From Phylloscopus collybita (taxonomy: Eukaryota; Chordata; Aves; Passeriformes; Phylloscopidae), in the NCBI GenBank assembly GCA_027886175.1, contig JAJNNQ010000003.1:7355501-7419500 (forward strand): 64,000 bases of DNA. Direction: 5' to 3'. This document shows positions 21,633 to 35,112 of the stretch, in pieces; position 1 is the stretch's first letter, and each line of letters opens with the position of its first letter. The notes below the pieces were generated by a model that did not search any database, was not told the DNA's origin, and saw only the letters and a list, made by a program, of their open reading frames with translations. The translations under genes were made by a program, and so were the position numbers.

Positions 21633-24600
21633 ATTTGTGTTTTATTTCCAGGCACAGCTTTAGCACCTCTGGGGAAGTAATGGCTGTTTTGTTGACAATG
21701 GGTAGCCTGGATCCAGTCCTTCCTTCCCAAAGTCCATTTGTGCTGTAGAGAATATGCAGGGATTGTGAATGTACTCGTAAGTAGCATTCCACAGTTGAAC
21801 TAATTGCCAGGCCAAGAGAAGGGACCACAGTAAATGGGTGAATAATTTGATCCAAGATGGATTTGTACTCTACCAACACAGCCTGAAATCTTCTAATGCT
21901 TTTGGATTTGACTGTGAGCTGTTCATTGTTGTTTGAGCCTGTTCTTTTCTATTACCATATTTTCTCTGGATATCATTTCTGTGTACCTTATCTTTGTATA
22001 AAAGGCCACATCTTTACCATATTTCCAGGGAGTAGTCAGTAGAGGCATACAAAATTTACTGCTGTAGACCAAAATACGACAGATAAAGGTAGTGCATTAC
22101 AAAGTTCTTGCCCTCAATCATGCAGGAGGCTCTCTATGCTTCTGTGAGCAGTGGCACGAGTGTGGCTGCACTGTAATGGGAGAAGGGTTAACAGCAAACC
22201 AAGACATTTTCTGCAGCAAAAAGAGATGGAATCTTCTCCAAGCAATTACCTTTTATGTAATAAACAATGTCACTGGGAGGGAGTTTTCTTACCCTAATCC
22301 CCTTCCATTTAGCTTAAAATAGAAGTGCTATTAATTTGACTAGCAGGTTGGTGTATCATGAAACCTGGTCATACCTGGTTGCAGGTTAAATTTAACTGCT
22401 AGCAGAAAGATTGCTCCAGTAGCTTTTGTCTATGCTTTCCTTGAATAAAATACAATAATGCATGCTAGAGCTTCAGTGGTGTTAGGTGCTTTTGTCAGAT
22501 GTTTCTATTGATATGCTGCAGCCTTTTGGAATACAGAGTGCTTTGCTTTTTATTGCAGATTTTATTGGCATCATGAAGTTGTGAGTAGCTTCTCCTGTAC
22601 TTTTAGCTTCTATTGGCTCTGAAAATCCAGCTCTAATTACTAATGGATACTTTCCAAAATATTTTCTTTCTGGTAAAGGATGCACATAATCTGTTATCAT
22701 TAGATATTTGCTGGCAGTACACACAGTTTGTGCTTTGGCTAACCCTTGAAGGAGGGGAAGGTTTGATAAATGAGAAAAGCCAAAAGCTTTTGTGCTTATA
22801 TGTGCTTAAGTTAAGGAGGAATTTAAAGATTACAACAGCATATCTGCTCTTCTGCATACAAGCTGTGGCTTTCAATGGATGTGATGTTCCTCATGGGTGC
22901 TGTGAGATGTGACAGAATGGTCACACAGCTGAGTTTCCATGGCTGAGTAGCCCTCAGCTCAGTTACAGGACAAGAAAAACAGAGCTTCAAGGCACGATGT
23001 TTCCTTTGTGTTACATACAAACAGCACCTCTGTCTGCTGTCCTTTCTAGTGGAGTGCAGCTACTGTGATCTCTTTCCTGACCATCAGTTTTCTTGTGTCT
23101 TCTTTTTTGCTTCAAAAATATCTTTATTGGAAGTAGAGTTGAAGTAAAAAAATAAAAATGTGGCACAAAATTAGAAATAAAGTAAGTTAGTCCTACTTAA
23201 TATTATGAAAAGTTATACACGAAAGCATTGAAAACTGCAAACCTTTTAAAATTTCTTTTAGTGTTGTTTTTATTCTGTTTACGTTTTTGTTTTTATCACC
23301 TTCTTTATAAAGAGTGTAATGGTAAAGCAAGGGCAGTGCCATGGAAGGCCAGAGGCCTCCCAGTTACAGAAGGGGGATCAAAGAGGAGAGTCTTAGCCTG
23401 ACCTTAGCCACAGCCATTCCCAGCTCTTTGCTGAAATCTCAAGCAACTGCAATTTCTTCTGTTCCTTACTTGTGTTTGTGAATTCTCAGTGCTTGAATCC
23501 TGCTGTTTCTGGCTTATAAAATCCTGTGTCTGCAGCAAGTTTCTTCATTTTCTTTCTATTTTTGGCACTACTGAAGGGATCAGAACACTTTTTAATTGTT
23601 TGTTCCTCAACCATTCTGTATCTTGTGGAAGGAAATCGGCCTTCCTCCTGCCAGAATCCGTGGAGCCAGAGAATACCCCAGAGTTGTCAAGGCAACAGCT
23701 TTTGCTTGGGGAGCTGCAAAAGAGAAAGGGACAGGAATGTCCTCTGGAGAACCAAGGGCTTTTGTTGCAGGGCACAGAAACGTGTGCTTGGTCCCTTTCC
23801 TGCAAACACTGTCTATGGGTGGGTCAGGGAGAGTAGAAGTCACTCACAGTGCAGCTTAGTGAGGTGGAGCTTCTGAGAACAGCATCCTCATCTACACTCA
23901 GCTCTGGAATCACAGGCCCAGCCTGGGCTTCTCTTCAGTGTGTTTGTTTGTGCAGGGCCATATTGAAATACTGGCATGAATCAAGTGGGTTTAGGCTTTT
24001 AGGAGGGAAAGGGAGCTTGGTTCTCTTTACTGCCTAGAACTTCTAGCAAGCAAAGCTTTCTATTTGAAAAATTTATCACTATTCAGTGCTCCAGAAGGGT
24101 GTCTATTGGTCTCATTACTGACTGGATTGCCTCTGCCAGGAGATTTGCTTCTCATGCTGGACAAACCTTGCAGTGAACAGGATTCCTAGCTAGAACAAGG
24201 CACAGGGCTCACCTGAACCAACAAACCTATGCCAAAATTTACCTGGTGCAGGCTGTGAGCTGCATGATTTCAACACAGAAAATGCCATTGCAAGAGCTCT
24301 CAAAAAGCATATAACCTAGCAAAAGTTCCTTCATTCTGTCCCAAGGACAGGATCCGGGGATACTGTCTGCTTTGTAGTATTTCTTCTGCTTCAACAGCCA
24401 ACAGTTAGAAAACCTTACACCTCTATATTATAGTTGGACTACTCAATGCATATTTCTATGGAGGCATGAAAAAAATATGCATTTCCCATTAGACATACAA
24501 TGAGGCTCTCAGGGGTTTAACAAAGTATTTTGTATGGGGAGATCAGATGGCCCCAAGACTTGTTGCTGTGCTTAGTATTTGGCAAGCAGTGTCACCCCTC

Positions 24601-27600
24601 TTCATGCAGTAGCTACTTGACATCTCTGAAGTGCATATTTGCTGTCATGTTACTGCTATGTGCATAGTAAAATGCTATATAGGACATAGCATAATCTTGT
24701 TTGATATTATGATCCTGTAATTTACTTTAAAAAGATTAATCTTGTAAATACTGTAAAGTTATATTAGTAGTTGCAGTAAGCTGTTTAAGATTTATGCAGC
24801 AGTATTATTTATATTTATAGTCAGTGACCTTGATACCTTCTACTTAGAGTTGAGATATTTTCATATTACTTTGTTTGATTATTTTCTTGGCCTTGGTTAA
24901 AAAAGAAAAGCACCCCCAAAAATAAACAAAAAACACTGTTGGATTTTTGATTTTCAAAAGATCTCCCAAACTTTTACAAACTGTGATACAGAGAGATTTT
25001 GGAGGTTATTTTAACATTTATTGCCATTTAGTCATTTAAATCATTAGGGAGTGAGTAAGGTACACTTAGAGAGACAAGACATTATCTGTGTATTAGCCTC
25101 TTTGAAGTGCATTTTATTGTTGTATCAGTCATTCCAGAAAAAGGTTCTGAGCCTAAAAGCACAGATGAAAATATATACAATCCCTTTAAAAGGTGGAATA
25201 TTTGAATTTAGCTTGCAACATAGTTGCATGAAATTATCAGTCCTGTCATGTCAGCTGAAATATCAGAAATCCTATTTCTAATCCCTTCCATGTAATGTGG
25301 CACAGGGACACAGATACATATCAGCCACAAAGGGAGCCAGCACAGCCTTTCCCACAGACTCTGCAGGCTGCCTACAGTTCAATTCCCCTTCTCCAGCCTT
25401 TCCACCCACTGGTTGAGCCTCTTGTTGCCCTTCCAACACCTAATGCACTCCTGACACAATGGAGGGAGGGCAGGAGCAGTGTGGTGAAAAATCAGAGACT
25501 GCAGACAAAAACTTGACAGACTGTCTTCCTCCCAGCACCACAATGTGAACTGGCCAAGTGAAAAGTGATGGCCATTATCCCATCTTGCTGAATGACTTAA
25601 ATGACTTACAGCCACATGCAGAGAAAGTTCTTTGGACTATTTCCATGGGGGTTTTTAATTTAATTTGCATGATGAGATGTAGAAGGTATGTTTTTACAGT
25701 TTGAGGCAGCTTCATTTTCCTCTGGCTCCTGTGTAAAATCAGGATAATTTCACCAAAGTCATTGGAGTAACTTCATTATCAAATGGAGGGAGAGCGTGTT
25801 GGGATGTTGGGAGAGCACTTTCACAGTCCTTAGGCAGCTTTCCAGCCATTGCTCCTCAATGCTCACCATAAGCTCCAGTTTACATCTTCCCTGAGGCTCT
25901 GGGCATGCTGGGCACTCATCCAGCACAGCACATCTCAGGAAAGATGGCTCCTGATGGATTGCTCAGTGTTGTACAGGACATGTCATGAGTTAACAGCCAG
26001 GAGTCTCATGCACCCAAGCAACTTCTGTATTGACAACAATCTGGAAAGTGTAGGTGCTCCAATAAGCACAGTGTTGTATTTACAACTTTACAAATGCTGC
26101 CTCAGGTTCACTTGAACACTTTGTCTTCAACATTCCAGGCCAGTACCTCTATCCTGGGATGCTGGCCATGCATCTCTTTCTTTGCTTTGTCACAAGTCTT
26201 GACTCGAGATACTTTTCTCTCTGAAAGTTTTGCTAAAATGGATGAACTCTTGTGAAAAGTTTCAATTCAGAGAACAGATTTCTTGAAGAATTCCCAGCAA
26301 GTTCTTTACAAAAGCTCTGACAAAAGCAACTGCTCTCTGCCTCCCTGTCCAGTGACTCCTGCTAACTCAAAAGCATATCCATGGCCTTGAGAAGAGCAGC
26401 TGTAAGAGCAGAAGCAGCCAGAAACAAATTGTAAGCAGAGAGGAGATGGACCAAGGTCTTCTACTTCTGCAATTGTTGTATCACATGGGAACTTGAGGCA
26501 CCAAACCTGGCTATTCCCTGTTGTGTGCTGCAGCTTCTGGAACCTGACCTGACCAATAAATCCTTTAATTATTTACAATTGGGCCATGCTTTTATACCTG
26601 TCCAAAAGCCAGGAGAAGGCTGCTTGGACCCACTCACCAGTTGCTGGCAGTGTCTACATGGAGCAGCCAGGAAGTATGACTTGAGAGGCAACAAAAGATG
26701 CTGCTTGTCTTGTATTTATCTCTAATGTAGATAATGTACTGTAAATAATGGCAAGCCAAAAAAAAAAAAAAATTCAGAATGTTGCAAGTGCAACATACCA
26801 GAAGCAGCTTTTTTCTCTTTGCAGTGGAAATGCATTTAGCAATCTCTTCCCATTTATTATTTCTGATAGAAGCAAAATCTTACCACATAATAAGACAGTA
26901 TTTCATATGCCTGAATCCAAGTTCATCCTTCCAGCAGCATCCTCCATCTTTTCTCCCTTCCTTTTCTTCTTTTGGAATTTGTGGTTAGGCAGCATTTATA
27001 GTAAAATAATGTTTTTATGAATTATTACTTGCGGAAAATCGAGTAATAATGTCTGTTCTTTTTTGGTTTTTTTCCACCTTTGTTCTGATGTGCTAAAATC
27101 ATGTTTTTTGGCAGTTGAGCACTCTGTTGATGAAGCCTGAAGTACATGACAATAAGAGTGAAATTCATTATCAAGCAAAGAGTATAGTGAACTTTGCAGC
27201 AAATCATCACAAAGTAATCTTGCTTTTCTCTCTGGTCCTACTCTAAATGTGATTTGCACTCTTATGGAAAGGACTTTGTGCTGGTTTTGATGTTACAGAC
27301 AAATAGTCTTGCTTTGTAAAATTCCCATTATGCCTGTTTACGTTCAGCAGCAGTGCTGTTGATTCAAGCTGTACTGATTGGAAAGCAGAAGTCTTTAACG
27401 CTAAGCCCCATCAAAGTTTTTCATAAATTTGTGGCATTTTTCCAGCGTTGCTCCCAAAACAGCATAGAGCTGCTGGAGGGAAATGCTCCAGCTGCAGGGA
27501 TAAGTGGAGCCAAAAAGTAACATCCAAACAGAAATTATCCAGTTCGTGATTTCACTTTGATCACCAGATGTTTGCCATGTGACTTCAGCATTGAAGAACA

Positions 27601-30600
27601 CAAGAGAGGAGAATGTGATGGTGTGGTGCTTATCTTAAATCTAACACAAGGGCTCATAGCTCAGCAATGGATAGACACAAACAGTTATTGGCTTTTTTCA
27701 TTTTTTGAGAAATTCCTCGCTTTATCACGGTATTGATTACAGCAGACTATGTCCTCATGCCAAGTTTTGCTCTGGTTTTTCAGTTCTTTAAATTCTGAAA
27801 GACTGTGGAAGCAGAGCAAGATACACAACAGATTAATTGTATAGTTTACTCTGGTTTGGTTGGTAATTTGTCACTATGAAGACACTGGTTAGTGATGTTA
27901 GCAGATCATAAATCAGAGCATTATTCTCCACTTCTAATGGTTTCAGATTTAGATTTGTATATTTTTCCTAGTTTTAGCACTAGATGTCATTTAATTTTAC
28001 TGCCTCCAATACATGAGAGTACTCCAGTACTTGAGAAACATGTTTCAGCTTTCAGTTAAGAACTAGTTGAGGCATTTCAAAATGCACAGAATTGAAAGGA
28101 CAATTTAGAGTTTTCGAGTTGTAACCCTTTATCACCTTTGTCCGACCATCTCATATGGTGCAGAGCTTCATACAAAATCTTCTTACAGTTTTTGCTCTTA
28201 TTAACCTCACAGGATGACTGATGCAAATTTTGGGTGCTTCAGAGATTAAAAAGGCTCTTGAAATGTCCGTTTTAAACGTATCCAGGATCTGTTTATAGCC
28301 ACTTATTCTCATTATGGAAAAATTATGTGGTGCATGCCATAGAATTTCTAAGTGAATTTGGATAAATGACTCGATCTCTATGCATGACTGATCTCAAAGC
28401 AGGAGTTATTCCCTCTCCATCGTCTCCCACCTGGACACACATTTTTGTCTCTTGCTGCCTCAGGTATTTGCCAGTTCCTTTACTGATCTCTGTCAGTACC
28501 TTACTGTGCCTGGTTTTGAAGGGATATTTTTATGCTGGAATAGTGAACTAGGACAGCTCAGCAAGTGGCCTGAGGAGCACGCAGAGAGGCAGGGCCTGGC
28601 AATTACACTTCTGCTTTAGCTTGCTCTGGAACTACAGCCTCAATTCTAGATTGATTACAGTATGATAATTCTTTCTTTCCCAACACTTTGAATGATCATT
28701 CTTCCTTTTCCACCATTTCTACCAAATTTTCTGTTTAGATTTTAAGTTCTGCACATCAAAGACTGCCTTTTAGTGACTTGCACGTGACAGCCACAGTGGA
28801 TCCCCACATTCAGATATCAAGACAGTGCCGACACAAGATCACCACAGAGCATTTTTATTGCTGCAAATGTATCCAGCTTCACTGAAAACAGATTATATTC
28901 TCTATCATTTGCTTCCAGCTTAATATTTGTCATTAAATATGATATAATGTGAATTTTTAATTAAGTCGGCTTCGTTTTTCATTAGTGCAATAGCATCAAT
29001 TTCATTAACCATATAAATTCCCACTTTTCTTTATTACATGAAATTTTCTTACTTGTGAACTTCCTTGACCTACTTAGCAGTCCTAACAGCAAATAGCATT
29101 GATCCTCTTTATCTATTAACCTCTGAAATGTGTGATATTGACTTACAACATAGGTTTTAATGTAAGATGAAATAATGCCACCTATTATTTTGGAATCTGG
29201 ACAAAAAAAAATGGATTTTATAATAGGTTCTTTTATGTGAAACAAAGTGTTCTTGAAATTTTTAACAATTTCTGAACGTACTGTCTCCACCCTTCACTAT
29301 AGTATTTTGCATATATCTGGGATTTCTGGGTCTGTTTCTCACAACAGTGTTGAGAAAATTTCATGCTTTCACATTTTTCAGCTGTAATACTATTTACTTT
29401 GAAGAGAACTGAATATCCTCTAGTATTCTGCCAGGTCTCTCTCTAGACTTCCACACTGAGGTAGTTTTATTTGATCCTTTTATGTGAAAGATTAAATTTC
29501 CTTGTGTTGTATGGTGAGATACCAGAGCATATTTTCAGGGAATTATCTCATGGAATGTTCTGTGTTCTAAATTATTTGCACCCAAATCCAAAATGCCTGG
29601 AGCCTTTGTTTCAGTAACAGAACATCTGATTTTCTCTTGCAATTCCAGGGGAAGTTCATTCCCCAATATTTACATATGTTCTCCATCTTCCATTAAGGAG
29701 TCAACTCCTTAATTCTTACTTAGAAAAAAAAATTACAAATAATTATAGTTATTAATGTTCCAAAGATAAATGGCTAAACTTACATTGAGTCAATTGCTGG
29801 GAAGGAATTCACTGAGATATTTTAAATGTTCATTGGTTTCCAGGTATATGAGCTTAAACTGAACTTAGGGCATTTATTCCTAAACTTTATGCAATTTAGT
29901 AATTCTTGACCTTCTGAAATGTTCATTTAATTTACTGTATGGATGCCATAGGTATTTCAGAGCCTGATCACACTTTCTATGTTCAGACACTCCACTCTCT
30001 CCAATGAGGAATTTTACACTGTGATGTAAAGGAGTTTTGGCTGAGGAGGGGAAGCTGGATCAGTCCCACATGTTGTAGAGACTTGCAATCAGGAATTAAT
30101 ATGCAGCAGAGCTACGGCACTGGCTTTAATTCTACTCACATTAATTTTCACTGTTATTATTAATTAAACCCTGAAAATCAGGGATTTAATGGAAACTCTG
30201 ACAGACCTTTAATTATAGCATTTCAACAGACTTAGAGTATAGGATGTCCTCTACTAGTGCACAGGACATTCTGTACTTGAGAGGGTATAAAAAGAAGGCA
30301 TAGTTTTTGGTGTACTTTATGTTCAGAACATTTTTTAGCCTTGATTGGCTTTTACTCAGTGTTGTCTGCTGCATCTGGGTAAGTTGTACTGAGTGAATAC
30401 TTTAACTGTTGTATTCAAGAACAGTTTGGAAACAGAATTTTAAATCTTTTTAATGCAATTGCTCACGATTGTTCAAAGCCATCTGTCATTGTTTTAGGAG
30501 AATGTGTTTCTCACCAGCTATTTGTGTAGCAGAGTATGCATTATGCTCATAGATAGGATACGTCTACAAGTCTAAATTATTTGGATTGCAGATTTCTGAC

Positions 30601-30612
30601 AGGAAGGATGAC
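21633..30612. other. Intergenic, no gene seen
   Basis: About 9 kb of mostly AT-rich, single-copy-looking DNA. Short frames up to 116 codons around 23.5-23.9 kb overlap on both strands, a sign of chance. A poly(A) run lies at 26758-26773. Two TATA-box-like sequences (21997-22005, 30286-30294) are listed under findings. Confidence 0.65.
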
Positions 30613-30613
30613 C

Positions 30614-30980
30614 TTTTTTTTTTTTTTTTCCCCTGTTTGTGTGCCATCTACCATAGTGGGGTCCTGACCAAAATTCCTATGTGTACCCATAATATAAGCC
30701 ATAAATTCCAGTCATTCATCCCACATCATTTGTACCCCTATGTCTCAAGTCTTTGCATTGTGTGTGTTCCACTGAGGCCTCAAGATGAACAGCTTAGGCC
30801 TTGGCTGTGCAGGGTGAGAGTTCTATCAAAGTGATTTACAGATATGAATTGTCAGATTGTCAGGAGGGAGAGCAAACTGTCAGGTATTGTGAGCAGCACT
30901 GTTCTGTAATGATCAGCACATCACATTTCAGTTTGTCCAAGGATACAACCATGTAGTGAGCATTTTTTTTTTTTTTTTTT
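30614..30980. repeat. Two poly(T) runs
   Basis: T runs of about 16 at 30614-30629 and 18 at 30963-30980. The sequence between them is unique in appearance and shows no retroposed gene. Confidence 0.85.
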
Positions 30981-33900
30981 GAAAATCAGTATTATACCTA
31001 CTGGCTAATTTTTACAATTTTGCCACAAATCTTGCAACATGTACTTTCCAACAAAGAATATTCCTGGGTTCACAGGGATCTATGATAATTGAACATGTCA
31101 TTGAAGGGTGGAGAGAAATGGATGTAAAGCTTTAACCCTGGAAGAGGTACAGTCTACAAAGGAAGGACGTACAGTCTAAAAATCTCAATATCAGCATAGA
31201 TTTGAAGTATTTGTAGCTGTTTGCAATAATTACAGCTAAAACAATGAATGATTTTGGAGAAGCTGAGTAATGAGTTTTTAAATATTTTTGATACTGGTAA
31301 AAACTGGTGTTTAATCAGTTAGCCATCTGTTCTCTTGATTAGATAACCAAACCATAAGAAACAAGTGAAAATGTGAATGTTCCAAAATTGATAGGGAAAG
31401 GAATTTGAGGAAGTTCCATAATAGAAAGGATTTCAACTTTTCTTGACTGATTCTGAGATTTCTAAATTTGTATAGTATACAATAAAGTTTGGATTCATAT
31501 GTTTGCTTTTACATGAACCACTTCTAGAAACATTTTAGGTAGCTATAAAAGTATTTTTTGCTAGGAATCTAGTGAAAACTGTGTGTATTAGCATTGCATC
31601 TTCTATCCAAATGTACCATGCACGAGGTCTGTCAATTTAGTTCACTTTTATAGATCTACATATTCACTGGATAGAACCAGTGATTCACTCTGCATTGAAA
31701 ACCACTCCTGAGAGGAAACACTCCTAAGAATTAAAAACTGGATTACCTTAAGGGTGGTAAGCACATGAGTGGCTGTGATCAGAAGTTCTTTTCTGAGATC
31801 CCAGTCCCAAGCACTCTGGTTGAGTTTTCTCACGTGATTACCTTGAGTGAGGCAAAAGTTATTGATGTGAATAAAGCTTAAATAAACACACCAAGGCAGA
31901 ACTATTCTCCACAGGCAGGACTTCTGCTGGCCAGGCACAGAAGTGGTTTGAAACTCAGCTGGAGTTCTTGAGTGCTGGCCCAGGGGCTCACTTCAGCACA
32001 GGGCAGAAACCAAGGAGGGGTCACTGTGTTCTGTGCCACCTGCCAGAGGGAGAACCCAGTGCTGAGCACCTCCTGCTCACCCCGTGTTCACGTGAAGTTT
32101 AGAACTAGAATCCAAATTTACATAAACAAACTATTCAGCTGGTTCTTTTCTTCTCTCCTCAGCTTTGTAATGAACCCAGCAGAGTTTCAGAGCTCTGCAG
32201 TTCATTTGCAATCTATGACTATTTTTACCCCACTGATGGTTTTTCATTCTGCTGTCTATCCATAGCCCCTTTTTTTTTCATGAATGGACATTTAAAATAC
32301 CTCATTGTGAAACCATTTGTTCTTAACTGACAGCCACATGCTCTCTCTGCTTTTATTATCCCACTCTGGCATTTATTCAGCCATCTTCCCAATTAGATAA
32401 GGAACCTCAATTCTCAGAAAACTAACCTTACCAAAAAACTGGATGGTTTTCTCCTGGTTTATTTCTGTGAACTGAAATCTGGAGGTAGAGGAAGAGCAGG
32501 AGGGCTCCCCATGGTGGCAGGGAGCTGTTGGGTTTTCAGTGCTGTAGTGTGAAACAACAGCCTGAGAGCTGGCCAGCATTGTGTGTCTCTCTCTGTCCCT
32601 CCTGAGAATGCAGTGTGAAATAAAATAATACCTACGGCAGAGAACAAATAAATATGCAGTTTATGTAAATTTAGGAAAAAAACCTCTCAAAAAATAATTG
32701 CTTTGAGTCATTAGGAAAGCTGCTTTAGTATAAAGACTACAGAGACTTCTTCGAAGGACCAGCATTGAGTGGCTGGGTTTAGACAAGCACTGGGGATGTC
32801 AGCTCTGGGCTGAGTTGTTGCTAGCATTAGGAAATTGCCTGCTGTGTGGATGGGCTTAATGCAATATTATACGGTGTGGATGCAAATTTAATGGGCTTGA
32901 AAATAGAGAAATTGAGCCTGAAACCTGTAGGGCAAGTCCTTGGCCCAAACTAACCCACACCACTTCTAAGTAGAGTCAGTCTAGTCAGAGAAGTGGAAGG
33001 TATTAAACCAGTGGCTGATTAGAATCAGGACTCTGTTACTTAAAAAGGAGCTTTGGCTGGGCAGGTGACCACAAAGGCTTTTTGATTTTTTTTTTTTTTT
33101 TAATTTATTTTTTATTTGTATTTTTTTTCAAGGAGCGGAGCAGCCACCCATTTAAAGGCACACAAAATACAAACCCAAAGTGTTAAAATGACATTTAGAA
33201 AGAGCATAACAGTACAGACAATGTTAAAAGAATGCAATTTGAGAAGGTGTCCTTCCTCACGCAGTAATGGGATTGCCACTGTTGCTCTGCACATCACAAG
33301 AAAGTTTTATCTTGAAAGAGCAAAATAATATCATTAACAGAAAATTAAACTTAAAGTCACCATGAACTATGGACTTAAAAGACCCTCAAGAAATGAAAAC
33401 CAATTGTCTGTTGGAAAACCAGGAGGTCAAGTAGTCATTGACCAACCAAAAGCTGCACCGATTGCTGAAACGTACAGTACTTTCAAATCCAATTAACTGT
33501 TTCAAGCAGACAGTCCTCATTTTCTCTTTCATCAGGAAGGGAAATTTGCAATCATATATTCCAATGAAAGTTAAGTTGTTTTGATCTGATAATTGTCAGA
33601 TGTATTTATCTTAATTTGTAAGTTTTTAATGCTAAAGCTCCAAGCTGTTCAGATATAACAGAAGTACTGGGAAATGAGGTACAAAATGCTGGAATTCAAA
33701 TTAACCAATAAATATATTTTAATATATATCAGCAGGACTCTAGAGGATTCCATTAATGTTGAAAAATAGAAAGGATTTAGGTTAATTTGGTAAGAAGGCA
33801 GGTCAGAACGTTTACAACAGTGGCATAGAATTGTATAGAGATGCAAAATTTTTCAAGAGAGCAGAATTTTTTCAAAAACGCTGACTCTAGCTGTCACAGC

Positions 33901-35037
33901 CCTGCCTTGGTTAAATCCAGTGGAGAGATATGAGGACTTTCTAATTTGCTTTCCCTCTATTTTAATAATAGCTGTGCATAAGTAATTTATGAAAGGCCAA
34001 CCAGGCAGTGGGCAACAGAAAATTAAACTCATTTTATCTGAAAGCAGGTGGATTTCTATATATCATTAGCATGCATAGAATTCTCACAATGTTATTTCTC
34101 ATACTGATGGAATGTAACCAAATAATATATGAGTTTTTTGCTTATGCACGAGTGAAATTTTTAGATAAAAGTGCCAGCCCCAATGGCAATTTTCTGCAAA
34201 ACGAAAACTAATTCTGCGAAGCTTCTTATTACTGGGAAGACTCATTTGGCTTGCATTAGAGACTGACATAAGTGACTTTAGGATTTTACTAACAGATTAG
34301 ATGAGATGTGCTATATGCAGTAATATCATTAGAGAATGTAGCAGCAGAAGCAGAAGAGGTTGTGGCACTTAAGGACACTGGCACAAGTAAATTGTTTTCA
34401 TTTATGACAAGCTTTTAAATGATTTTTTTTTTCTCCTGATGAGAATGTGTTTTAGTTTTAGGTTTCCCTCACCCCTCCCCAAGACTGAAAAAAAGCTTCT
34501 GCCTGAATTACTGTTCGTATTATTTCAACCCCTGATACCAAATCTATTGTATATGACTGCCTTATCACCTGTATCACCTTGAGAGGGGCTAGATTTTCAT
34601 GAAGAAAACAATACTAAAACTAAATAAATGTATTGCAGTGTTATTATAATCTAAATAAGGAGAGAGAAAGCAAAGCACATATTTCTCTACTTGCTGTATT
34701 TTCACTATTCGTTAACAGAAATGTATTTGGAATCTCTCCACATATCATTCAAACTATTTTAAAACAGCAGCAGACATTCTGCAATCATTTGACTTAAACA
34801 AATGCAAATTTCCTTTTCTTACCTCATAAAATCTGTTAGGAGTTTGGTTGTTTTTAATCATGATACCCAAAAGTACATCCTGCATAAGACTTTTCTTTTT
34901 CCACTCTTACATCTTGTTTTACAATAAATGGCACTGGCCAAGCAGGATTTTTCTCTGAGGCAAGAAACAGTAAAAGACTATGCTGATTCCTATCCCATAT
35001 AATATTTTTTTTATGATGCAGATGAAGGTGAAACTTT

Positions 35038-35039
<2 letters not shown>
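30981..35039. other. Intergenic, no gene seen
   Basis: It contains a T-rich low-complexity stretch at 33079-33129. The rest is AT-rich and unique-looking. No exon or element is recognised. Confidence 0.65.
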
Positions 35040-35074
<35 letters not shown>

Positions 35075-35112
35075 CTTCTTCTTCTTCTTCTTTTTTTTTC
35101 TTTTTTTTTTTT
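35040..35112. repeat. Poly(T) with (CTT)n
   Basis: A run of about 35 T is followed by five or so CTT units and further T runs. The lysine/glutamate-rich open frame on the minus strand is only this repeat translated. Confidence 0.97.

Noticed and set aside
27266..27300. TGTGCTGGTTTTGATGTTAC, similar to the 5' end of the avian LTR family seen at 47.3 kb
   Set aside because: The resemblance ends after about 13 bases and no further LTR landmarks follow.
32033..32046. GTGCCACCTGCCAG, reverse CTCF-like word
   Set aside because: Two key positions in the second half mismatch, weaker than the four sites reported.
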